A DNA stretch of 64,000 nucleotides from an uncultured Maribacter sp. GTDB lineage: Bacteria > Bacteroidota > Bacteroidia > Flavobacteriales > Flavobacteriaceae. Under the pieces are notes generated by a model, which did not search any database, was not told the origin of the DNA, and saw only the letters and a list, made by a program, of their open reading frames with translations. The stretch is taken from NCBI RefSeq assembly GCF_947496775.1, contig NZ_CANMDU010000011.1, forward strand, positions 80,187 to 144,186, read 5' to 3'. Numbering within the stretch: position 1 is the stretch's first letter; each line of letters begins with the position of its first letter. Position numbers and translations under genes: made by a program. Positions 16,912 through 25,192 of the stretch are shown here, one piece after another.

Positions 16912-18474
16912 ATGAAAGATTTACTCTTTGGGCTTTTAGGGCTATGCTTAGCTTGCAATACTTCTCAAAAAACAGTTTCCGAAAAAGAAGACAAAAAAGG
17001 GAATAATACTAAAATTGAAGTTACAAAAATTGCCTCTTCAATAACAGAATTAGAACTTAAAGAACATCTTTACATCTACGCTTCCGATGCCTTTGAAGGT
17101 AGAGAAACAGGACAGCCAGGGCAAAAAAAAGCCGTTGATTATCTTAAAAAAGAGTATATAAAATTAGGTATACCCGCTGCTAAAAAAGATGGCAATTATT
17201 TTCAAAAAGTGCCTTTATCATTAAATAAAGTTCCTAAAGGGGTATTAAGTTTTAAAAACAAGAAGTTCCCAGTAGGAGATCACGTTTTAACTTTTAATTC
17301 TTTTAGTGGTACTTATTCATCTATCGCTTATGTGGGTTATGGTATTGAAGATGGTCTATATTCAGATTATACTAATATAGATGTAAAAGGAAAAATTGTA
17401 TTGGTAAAATCTGGCGAACCGCAAAAAGAAAATGGCAATTACATACTTTCCGGCTCTAAAGAAAAGTCTATTTGGAGTAATATGTCTGAGTCTTTAGGAA
17501 AACGAATTAAAATAGCTAAAGACCATGGTGCCATTGGTATTTTGTATTATGATTCTACAAATTTTAGTCGTTTTAAAAGTAGATTTAATTATATGCAACG
17601 AAACAACAGTGGACGAATGGAAATAAAAACCAATAAAGACGAGTTCGTTAGCCTTTATTTAGACGCACATTTATCCAAAACTATTTATCCAGAAATAGAA
17701 ACTAAAAATAATCCTACTACAATAGAAAGTCCTATTTCGTTTCATATTGAAAGTGCAAATAATGACCTAGCTTCTGAAAACGTAGTGGCTTTTTTAAAGG
17801 GTACCGAAAAGCCAGAAGAATACCTAATTATCTCTTCCCATTTAGACCATATTGGAGTTACTGACAATGGAGAAATAAATAATGGTGCGGATGATGATGG
17901 ATCAGGAACAGTTGCTTTATTAGAGATTGCTGAAGCATTTAAAAAGGCTGCTGACGCAGGTAATGGCCCAAAACGTTCTATTGTCTTTTTACATGTAACA
18001 GGAGAAGAAAAAGGTCTTTTAGGCTCTCAATACTATGCAGATATACAACCCCTTTTTCCTTTAAAAAATACGGTGGCTAACTTAAATATAGACATGATAG
18101 GAAGAATTGACCCAAAAAGGAAAGGAAACCGTAATTACTTATACCTAATTGGATCAGATAAATTGAGTAAAGATTTACATGATTTATCCGAAAATGTAAA
18201 CAACAAATATTCCAATATTGAATTCGATTATAAATATAATGATGAAAACGACCCTAATCGATTTTATTACAGAAGTGATCATTACAATTTTGCGAAAAAT
18301 AACATTCCTATAATTTTTTACTTTAATGGAACCCATGATGACTATCATAGGCCAACAGATACACCTGATAAAATAAACTACGATTTATTAGAAAACAGGA
18401 CTAAACTTATTTTCTACACCGCCTGGGAAATTGCAAATAGAGAACAACGAATAATTGTAGATAAAGTAAAATAA
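16912..18474 (+). CDS. M28-family zinc aminopeptidase lipoprotein with PA-like insert
   Basis: 520 residues. Lipoprotein signal MKDLLFGLLGLCLAC. A protease-associated-like region lies at about 125-245 (VGYGIEDGLYSDYTNIDVKGKIVLV, DHGAIGILYYDS). The peptidase domain carries the di-zinc ligands in order: His in ISSHLDHIG, Asp in NGADDDGSG, the Glu pair in TGEEKGLLGS, Asp in NIDMIGRID and His in RSDHYNFA. It should release N-terminal amino acids from peptides on the periplasmic or surface side. A single-gene unit, closed by the 28-bp palindrome that faces tRNA-His. Confidence 0.92.
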   Translation: MKDLLFGLLGLCLACNTSQKTVSEKEDKKGNNTKIEVTKIASSITELELKEHLYIYASDAFEGRETGQPGQKKAVDYLKKEYIKLGIPAAKKDGNYFQKVPLSLNKVPKGVLSFKNKKFPVGDHVLTFNSFSGTYSSIAYVGYGIEDGLYSDYTNIDVKGKIVLVKSGEPQKENGNYILSGSKEKSIWSNMSESLGKRIKIAKDHGAIGILYYDSTNFSRFKSRFNYMQRNNSGRMEIKTNKDEFVSLYLDAHLSKTIYPEIETKNNPTTIESPISFHIESANNDLASENVVAFLKGTEKPEEYLIISSHLDHIGVTDNGEINNGADDDGSGTVALLEIAEAFKKAADAGNGPKRSIVFLHVTGEEKGLLGSQYYADIQPLFPLKNTVANLNIDMIGRIDPKRKGNRNYLYLIGSDKLSKDLHDLSENVNNKYSNIEFDYKYNDENDPNRFYYRSDHYNFAKNNIPIIFYFNGTHDDYHRPTDTPDKINYDLLENRTKLIFYTAWEIANREQRIIVDKVK

Positions 18475-18498
18475 TGTCGCGAAATTCGTATAAACAAA

Positions 18499-18526
18499 AA
18501 AGCCTTATCATTAATGATAAGGCTTT
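18499..18526. terminator. Bidirectional terminator, perfect palindrome
   Basis: A 28-bp perfect palindrome with arms AAAGCCTTATCATT and AATGATAAGGCTTT, lying between the stop of the M28 peptidase gene and the 3' end of the convergent tRNA-His gene. It can serve both. Confidence 0.88.
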
Positions 18527-18533
18527 GCTTTTG

Positions 18534-18607
18534 GGTGGAGGACGGGATTCGAACCCGCGACCCTCGGTACCACAAACCGATGCTCTAACCAACTGAGCTA
18601 CAACCAC
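18534..18607 (-). tRNA. tRNA-His (anticodon GTG)
   Basis: Cloverleaf read on the minus strand: D arm GCTC/GAGC, anticodon arm TCGGT-TTGTGGT-ACCGA with GTG at 34-36, and T arm GCGGG-TTCGAAT-CCCGT. A G at 18608 provides the extra G-1 typical of tRNA-His, facing discriminator C73 at 18534. No CCA is encoded. The acceptor strands GTGGTTG and CCTCCAC leave two non-pairs, at 5-68 and 6-67. Confidence 0.95.
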
Positions 18608-18623
18608 CATTTGTAAGCGATGG

Positions 18624-18654
18624 CAAATGTAATTTTTTTTATTTAATCTATCAA
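18624..18654 (-). promoter_or_regulatory. Promoter of tRNA-His
   Basis: On the minus strand TTG (18652-18654), a 20-bp spacer and TACATTTG (18624-18631), a full match to the Bacteroidetes -33/-7 pattern, 16 bp before the tRNA. Confidence 0.72.
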
Positions 18655-18799
18655 AATAAACCACCTAAAAAAATAAGAAAAGTGTTAGTACTAGTCAATA
18701 ATAATAATTAACTTGTGAGAAATACGCTTCCGTCTCTACAAGAAAGAACGCAAGTGTATTTTTATTAAATTGTTCTAGTTTTTGTCCAAAAATCTTAAA

Positions 18800-20857
18800 A
18801 TGAATAACTTAAAGTTTTTTTTTAAGTACAGTTCCTTCCTACAAATATTCCTTTTTGTAATGCTCTGTTTTACCCATCCATTACATTTATATTCTCAACA
18901 AAAAAAGGATAGCCTCATAAACTTAATTAAAGAGAAAGAAAAAAGCGCTTATTTTTCTACGAAAGACACCACATATATTAATTTATTAAATAAACTGGCG
19001 CGTGAATACACTTATTCTATTTCCGATTCTTTATATACTATTTCTTGCAATATTTTAGATTATAGCATTGCCGCAGGTTACGAAAAAGGAATTGGACAAG
19101 CTTATTTCGGAATGAGTACGTACTATCTTGAAAAAGGCAAAGACTCTTTGGTCTTTAATAATTTAGAAAAAGCAAAAAAAATTGCATTAAGAACAAAAGA
19201 CACAGTTTTATTGTTGAACATTAGTAACTATCTAGCTATTGAGTATGATCATATGGGAGATAGCACTAAGTCCTTAAAAGAATATCTAAAATCTGAAAAA
19301 TTAGCTTTAAAAATCAAGGACAAAACATTCCTATTTACTATTTATGAAAATATTGCTGTTACATTTAGCCATAAAAAATTATACCATAGAGCTCTTAAAT
19401 ATTTTAATAAAGCTAAAGATATTGGGGACGAAATTAATAATAGTATTCTAACGGGCTCCACATTATGTAACATGACAAGAGTTTATATTGGGTTAAATGA
19501 TTTAGAAAATGCTTCAAAAAGTCTTAACAAAGGAATTGAAATAGTAGAAAAACATAATTCAAAAGAATGGACAGGTTACGCTTACATGTTAAAAGGAGAT
19601 ATCCTTCTTGAACAAAAAAAATATGAAGAAGCGTTAATTTGGTACAAAAAAAGTGAACCCATACAACTTTCTACGAACTACGACATTGGTGTTATGGATT
19701 TGTATAGTGGTATGTCTAAAATATACATTCATCAAAACAATTTAGAGTTAGGAGAACAATTTGCCATAAAGGCATCTAATCTTGCAAATGAAATACGATA
19801 CCCGCGAGGCATATCACAGTCCGCGGAAAATTTATCATTATTATACGAAAAATTAAATTCCCCTAAAAAGGCTCTTAAATACCATAAATTATTTAAAAAA
19901 ATGTCGGATTCTTTATCCAAGAATGAGCAAATAATTGGAATAGCATTTTTGGATATAGAAAGAACACACCAACAAGAACAATATGAGTTAATACATCAAA
20001 GTAACACTAAACTTTTTAAGCAAAAACAATTATTGTATGTCAGTTTAGCTTCTTTATTAGGTTTAATTACTATTGCATTTTTAATTCGAAAAAATTTAAA
20101 TACCCAAAAAAGAATGAGTGCCGCTTTAAAAGTTAAAAATGAAATTCTAGCTGCCAATGAAAATAAACTAAAAACAATAAATACAACAAAAGATAAACTG
20201 TTTTCTATTGTAGGGCATGATTTAAGAGGTCCAATGTTATCTTTAAAAGAGTTACTAAATTTAAGTTTAGAAGATGATACTATATTTAAACGTTTTATTC
20301 CACAGTTAAAAACGCAAGTAAACCACATTCAATTTACTTTAGACAATTTACTTTCATGGGGCCAAACTCAAATGAAAGGCACCACAATAAATAAAGAAAA
20401 AGTTAGTCTTAGAGAGATTTCGCAAAACAACATAAATCTTTTTTCTAAATCCATTGAAAAGAAAAAAATAGAAGCAAAAATATTAATCTCAGAAAACCAC
20501 TTTATACTTGCAGACACAAACCATATTGATTTAATACTAAGGAATTTAATCAGTAATGCTATAAAGTTTACCCCAGAAAAAGGAAAAATAGTTATAAATT
20601 CTAGTAAAAAAGACAACCAAATTATATGTTCTGTTATAGACGATGGGTTAGGTATAAAACAAGAGAATTTAAAAAAGTTATTTAACGAAACATCCCATTA
20701 TAGCACCTACGGAACTTTAAACGAAAAAGGAACTGGTTTAGGATTATCTTTATGTAAAGAAATGGTAGAGTTAAATAATGGTTCTATATGGGCTATAAGT
20801 AAGGAAAACTTAGGCAGTACTTTCTCCTTTAGTTTTCAGGAATATGAAAAAAATTAA
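18800..20857 (+). CDS. TPR-containing sensor histidine kinase (first of a tandem pair)
   Basis: ATG at 18800 is preferred over the in-frame TTG at 18782; about 685 residues. A signal peptide/anchor (MNNLKFFFKYSSFLQIFLFVMLC) leads into some five to seven tetratricopeptide repeats (about 60-380; for example AYFGMSTYYLEKG, ALKYFNKAKDIGDE and ALIWYKKSEPI). One membrane helix (about 410-428) and a short coiled coil follow, then the kinase. H-box FSIVGHDLRGP, N-box NLISNAIKFTPEKG, G1 DDGLGIKQENL and G2 GTGLGLSLCKEM are intact. The TPRs are predicted periplasmic and sense an unknown ligand or protein. No response regulator is adjacent. Confidence 0.9.
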   Translation: MNNLKFFFKYSSFLQIFLFVMLCFTHPLHLYSQQKKDSLINLIKEKEKSAYFSTKDTTYINLLNKLAREYTYSISDSLYTISCNILDYSIAAGYEKGIGQAYFGMSTYYLEKGKDSLVFNNLEKAKKIALRTKDTVLLLNISNYLAIEYDHMGDSTKSLKEYLKSEKLALKIKDKTFLFTIYENIAVTFSHKKLYHRALKYFNKAKDIGDEINNSILTGSTLCNMTRVYIGLNDLENASKSLNKGIEIVEKHNSKEWTGYAYMLKGDILLEQKKYEEALIWYKKSEPIQLSTNYDIGVMDLYSGMSKIYIHQNNLELGEQFAIKASNLANEIRYPRGISQSAENLSLLYEKLNSPKKALKYHKLFKKMSDSLSKNEQIIGIAFLDIERTHQQEQYELIHQSNTKLFKQKQLLYVSLASLLGLITIAFLIRKNLNTQKRMSAALKVKNEILAANENKLKTINTTKDKLFSIVGHDLRGPMLSLKELLNLSLEDDTIFKRFIPQLKTQVNHIQFTLDNLLSWGQTQMKGTTINKEKVSLREISQNNINLFSKSIEKKKIEAKILISENHFILADTNHIDLILRNLISNAIKFTPEKGKIVINSSKKDNQIICSVIDDGLGIKQENLKKLFNETSHYSTYGTLNEKGTGLGLSLCKEMVELNNGSIWAISKENLGSTFSFSFQEYEKN

Positions 20858-21052
20858 ACTTTATTTGTTTGTTCCGTCTTACAATTAATCGACGAACTGC
20901 ACTATTTTTAAGACAAAACACACAAAAACACCTCTTTCACAACATATTTTAGTTTAGTCCTTCTTATCACAGTAATTTTATCTTCCTAATTTTATTAAGG
21001 ATAAATGGCACAAAACTGTACTACTACATCATACAGTTTATTAAAAAAAACT

Positions 21053-23095
21053 ATGCGTAAAACAATAATTACGTTAGTGCTTCTTGGCACCATAGTTTTA
21101 TCTGGCCAAACATCAAAAAAAGATAGCTTAGAAAAACAAGTTTCCAAGTTAGAGCAGCTAACTAATACTAACGAAAGAGATACAGTACATATTAGTAATT
21201 TAATGGATTTAGCATTAAATTTAAGATATTACAATACAGACAAGTTACTTTCCTTATCTACCAAAGTATTAAACCTAAGTAAAAATATTCAATATAAAAA
21301 TGGCGAAATTAACTCCTTAATAGGAATCGGCACCTATTATTCTGATCAAGGAATGCACCTGAAAGGAATTAACTTTTACGAAAAAGCACTTTTTATTTCC
21401 AAAGAAACAAAAAGCAACAAACAAATATTAAGATGTAAAAATAGTCTTGCAGGGGAATACAGTTATTTAGGAAATTACGCAAAAGCCTTAAGTGGGTATC
21501 TTGACGCTATAGAATATGCTACTTTAATTAAAGATAAATTAATGCTATCAATTTTAAACGAAAATATAGCTAGTCTTTATGTAAGTCAAAAAGATTATGA
21601 ACAAGGACTTCATTTTTACAAAAAAGTAAAAAAAATTAATGAAGAAATAAACAACCCTGTTTATTCTGCTGAAACTATGAGCAATATGGCATCTGCTTAT
21701 GCAGATATGGGTAAATTAGAGTATGCCATGTTTAATGTTAATGCCAGTATTGCCATTTTTGAAAAAGAAAAAATAATGGATTGGCTTGCTTTTGCTTATG
21801 AAATAAAAGGAAAAACATACCTAAAGCAAAAAAAATACAAATGGGCTTTATTTTGGTATAATCAAAGTGAAATGTTGCATGAAACATTACAAGATGACCG
21901 TGGAAAAATCGATTTATACAATGGAATGTCGGAAGCTTTTTTGGGCCAACATAAAGACAGTATTTCTCAAAAGTATGCTTTAGAAGCATTTGCATTATCA
22001 ACACAATTGAAGTCAAAAGAAGGAATACAAAAATGTGCAAAAACCCTTTATAAAGTAAACAAAAATAAAAAAGACTTTGCTACGGCATTAACTTATCATG
22101 AGTTATACCAAAAAATATCGGACACTTTATCTACTAGTGAAAATCAGAAAGGTTTAACCATGCTCAAAACAAAAATTGAGCACGAAAGACAAAAAGAAGA
22201 GCTTATAGAAACAAATAAAAAGGCGCTTGCTACCCAAAAATACTATGTATATGGGGCTTTATTTATTTTACTCATATTTATTGTTATTACATTTATTATC
22301 CGTAGAAACGAAAAAATACAAAAAAACCTGAATATTGAATTAAATACAAAAAGGCAAGATTTAGAAAAAAGTGAGATTAATTTAAGAGAAATAAACTCTA
22401 CGAAAGACAAATTGTTTTCTATTATAGGGCATGATTTAAGGGGGCCAATTGGAGCTTTTCAAGGGCTTTTAAAATTATTCAAAAATGGAGAAATTGGGCA
22501 AGAAGAATTTTTAGATTTTGTTCCCAAATTAAAATCGGATATAGACCATATATCATTTACTTTAAATAACCTTTTAACATGGGGACAAAGTCAAATGAAT
22601 GGTGCTAATACCAAACCTTCTATTACGCCATTGGAAAATTTAGTAAAAGAAAACATGAATCTTTTATCCGAAACTGCCATAAATAAATCCATTACATTAG
22701 TTAATCAAATACCCAATGATACTATTTCATGGATTGATAGTAACCAAATAGATATTGTAATTAGAAATTTAATTAGCAATGCTCTAAAATTTACTCCGGA
22801 AAATGGTAAAATAACTATTGGTGTTATGGAGAAAAATAATCAATGGGAGGTTTTTGTTAAAGATACTGGCATTGGGATGAATACAGACGTACAGAAACAA
22901 ATTTTTGCAAAAAATTCTAACATTACCACATACGGAACAAATAACGAGAAAGGAACAGGTTTAGGCCTTTCTTTATGTAAAGAAATGGTAGAAAAAAACA
23001 ATGGTAAAATATGGGTTACTAGCAGGTTAGAAAAAGGTTCTTGCTTTTATTTTACTGTCCCTAAAGCGAAAAAAAATTACAAGCGAACGGCTTAA
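21053..23095 (+). CDS. TPR-containing sensor histidine kinase (second of a tandem pair)
   Basis: ATG at 21053 gives a clean signal peptide (MRKTIITLVLLGTIVLSGQ), so it is preferred to ATG 21005; 680 residues. Architecture matches the previous gene: TPR repeats (about 60-360), one membrane helix near 400, then HisKA with FSIIGHDLRGP, N-box NLISNALKFTPENG, G1 KDTGIGMNTDVQ and G2 GTGLGLSLCKEM. The kinase halves are very similar while the TPR halves have diverged, as expected after duplication and change of input. Its stop overlaps the convergent bshB1 stop by 4 bp. Confidence 0.9.
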   Translation: MRKTIITLVLLGTIVLSGQTSKKDSLEKQVSKLEQLTNTNERDTVHISNLMDLALNLRYYNTDKLLSLSTKVLNLSKNIQYKNGEINSLIGIGTYYSDQGMHLKGINFYEKALFISKETKSNKQILRCKNSLAGEYSYLGNYAKALSGYLDAIEYATLIKDKLMLSILNENIASLYVSQKDYEQGLHFYKKVKKINEEINNPVYSAETMSNMASAYADMGKLEYAMFNVNASIAIFEKEKIMDWLAFAYEIKGKTYLKQKKYKWALFWYNQSEMLHETLQDDRGKIDLYNGMSEAFLGQHKDSISQKYALEAFALSTQLKSKEGIQKCAKTLYKVNKNKKDFATALTYHELYQKISDTLSTSENQKGLTMLKTKIEHERQKEELIETNKKALATQKYYVYGALFILLIFIVITFIIRRNEKIQKNLNIELNTKRQDLEKSEINLREINSTKDKLFSIIGHDLRGPIGAFQGLLKLFKNGEIGQEEFLDFVPKLKSDIDHISFTLNNLLTWGQSQMNGANTKPSITPLENLVKENMNLLSETAINKSITLVNQIPNDTISWIDSNQIDIVIRNLISNALKFTPENGKITIGVMEKNNQWEVFVKDTGIGMNTDVQKQIFAKNSNITTYGTNNEKGTGLGLSLCKEMVEKNNGKIWVTSRLEKGSCFYFTVPKAKKNYKRTA

Positions 23096-23814
23096 ATAAT
23101 ATCTCCAACTTGGTCTACTCCTATTACTCTTTCTACTGTAAACCCTTCTGCATGACGTACTCCAATTAACCTACCCAAATCTCTTGCTCTATAATCTACA
23201 CTATCTAAGAAATTTTTACTGGTAATTGGTGTCTCTGGCTCTTTACTATTTGGATCATGAAATTGCGATGCATAAGCTTTTATCGAATCCATTTTTTTAT
23301 CCACAAATCCCGAAATATCCACTGCAAAATCGGGTTCTAAATTTTTCCATTGTATGTAATGGTATACATTTTTTGGCCTCCACGCCTCTTGCAATCCTTT
23401 ATCTTCTTCTGCATTAGTTTTTATCTTAATTAAGCCACTTAAAAAACATGCATCACTAACTAAACGGCTTCCTTTTCCGTGATCAATATGCCTATCATCA
23501 ATAGCATTACATAAAACTATATCTGGTTTATACGTTCGTATTTGCTTTATTATTTCTAGTTGATGTTTTTTATCATTTACAAAAAAACCATCTGCGAAAC
23601 CCATGTTAGTTCTAACAGAAACTCCCAAAATATCTCCGGCCTTGGCCGCTTCCATATCTCTTATCTCTGCGGAACCTCTTGTACCTAACTCTCCTCTAGT
23701 AAGATCTACAATTCCGACTTTTTTACCGTTTGCTATTGCCTTGGCAATTGTTCCTCCTGCTCCAAGTTCTGCATCATCTGGGTGCGCTCCAAAAACTAAT
23801 ATATCTAATTTCAT
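23092..23814 (-). CDS. bshB1: Bacillithiol biosynthesis deacetylase BshB1
   Basis: 240 residues. LmbE/PIG-L zinc deacetylase: AHPDDAELGAGG (10-21) holds the His and Asp-Asp of the metal site, and DDRHIDHGKGSRLVSDACF holds the third ligand region. GELGTRGS, MGFADGFF and the C-terminal IGVRHAEGF are hallmarks of BshB1. It removes the acetyl group from GlcNAc-malate to give GlcN-malate, the second step to the thiol bacillithiol. The bshA and bshC genes are not in the window. Overlaps the sensor kinase gene end to end. Confidence 0.93.
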   Translation of the reverse strand: MKLDILVFGAHPDDAELGAGGTIAKAIANGKKVGIVDLTRGELGTRGSAEIRDMEAAKAGDILGVSVRTNMGFADGFFVNDKKHQLEIIKQIRTYKPDIVLCNAIDDRHIDHGKGSRLVSDACFLSGLIKIKTNAEEDKGLQEAWRPKNVYHYIQWKNLEPDFAVDISGFVDKKMDSIKAYASQFHDPNSKEPETPITSKNFLDSVDYRARDLGRLIGVRHAEGFTVERVIGVDQVGDII

Positions 23815-23850
23815 TCATCTGGTTTTATAAACTTACTGTCGGTTAACTAT

Positions 23851-25005
23851 CTACTTTCTTACCTTATTTAGTGCATTATTTATATCTTCTATCAAATCTT
23901 CTGTTTCTTCAATACCAACAGAGAAACGAATAAGGTTTTCGGCAATACCCTGTTTTTGTCTTTCTTTTTTTCCTAATAACGAATGTGATGTTTGAGCGGG
24001 AGATAACATAGTACTTTCCACACCAGCCAAACTCATAGATGGTTTTATTAAATTTAATTCTTTTTGAAACTTTTCCGCATCAAACCCTTCTTTAATTTCA
24101 AAAGAAAGCATCCCACCAAAACCTCTCATTTGAGACTTTGCCAATTCATGACCATTATGAGAAGGTAATCCAGGGTAATATACTTTTTTAATATCCTTAT
24201 GGCTATCTAAATACTTTGCCATTTTCATCGCATTTTCATTCTGCGCCTTTACACGAATTCCCATAGTTTTTAAACTCCTTTCTAACAGCCATACTGTATA
24301 ATCACTTAAGCTACCTCCTAAATTTTTTCCTAAATGAAATATACGTGCTATGTTTTCTTTAGAAGAAGCGACTGCTCCTGCGCATATATCTGAATGACCT
24401 CCCATATATTTTGTAGCACTATGAATTACTACATCTATACCAAAATCTATAGGATTTTGATTTACCGGACTGGCAAAAGTATTATCTATTATAGAAATAA
24501 TTCCATGCTTTTTAGCCACTTTACCTATAGCAGCTATATCTACAATGCTTAATAATGGATTAGAAGGTGTTTCTATATAAATTACCTTTGTAGTCTCTTT
24601 AATTTTTGTCTCAAAATCCTTAGCGTCTAAACCATCTACAAAAGAATATTCTATTCCAAATCTATCAAATTCTTCGTTAATTAAATTATAGGTACCCCCA
24701 TATAATTCTCTTTGCAAAACCACATGATCCCCAGCTTTTAAAAAGGCAAGCACAGCAGTACTTACAGCAGCCATTCCACTACCAAAAATCAAGGCTGATT
24801 CTGCATGCTCTAATGCCGCTATTTTAACACAAAGTGCCTCTTGATTAGGTGTATTAAAGTATCTTGGGTACCTTTTTATATCTACGTCTTGGAATGCATA
24901 AGAAGAACTCATATAAAGAGGAGAAACAGCACCTTTAAATTGCTTATCCTCTAATTCACCAACGTGTGTACAAATAGTATTAATACCCTTATAATTATTT
25001 CCCAT
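23851..25005 (-). CDS. Trans-sulfuration PLP enzyme (cystathionine gamma-synthase / gamma-lyase family)
   Basis: 384 residues. PLP fold type I of the Cys/Met metabolism family. Visible marks are the phosphate-binding FGSGMAAVSTA, the IETPSNPLLSIVDI segment, IIDNTFASPVNQNPIDFG, the Schiff-base Lys in HSATKYMGGHSD and the C-terminal RFSVGIEETEDLIEDI. Members make or break cystathionine or cleave methionine or homocysteine; sequence alone does not settle which reaction applies. It lies 36 bp upstream of bshB1 on the same strand. A link to cysteine supply for bacillithiol is possible but inferred. Confidence 0.9.
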   Translation of the reverse strand: MGNNYKGINTICTHVGELEDKQFKGAVSPLYMSSSYAFQDVDIKRYPRYFNTPNQEALCVKIAALEHAESALIFGSGMAAVSTAVLAFLKAGDHVVLQRELYGGTYNLINEEFDRFGIEYSFVDGLDAKDFETKIKETTKVIYIETPSNPLLSIVDIAAIGKVAKKHGIISIIDNTFASPVNQNPIDFGIDVVIHSATKYMGGHSDICAGAVASSKENIARIFHLGKNLGGSLSDYTVWLLERSLKTMGIRVKAQNENAMKMAKYLDSHKDIKKVYYPGLPSHNGHELAKSQMRGFGGMLSFEIKEGFDAEKFQKELNLIKPSMSLAGVESTMLSPAQTSHSLLGKKERQKQGIAENLIRFSVGIEETEDLIEDINNALNKVRK

Positions 25006-25192
25006 TACATAAATTTAGGTTCCATAAACAATCTAGAAGCAAGCATGCGTAATATTAATTGGAAACTAATTTTTATTCCCGCCTAAGACACAAAGCATTT
25101 ACATATAGATTATCGAGTTAAATTTACGAAAACAGTAAAATATAATCTATAAATGATTACTGAAAAAAACGTAAATACAATCCGGGTATTTA

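Noticed and set aside
18478..18660. Integration site of a mobile element at tRNA-His
   Set aside because: No integrase gene and no repeated 3' tRNA end in the flanks.
25006..25192. SAM-type riboswitch upstream of the trans-sulfuration gene
   Set aside because: No recognisable conserved riboswitch core or terminator pair could be built from the leader.
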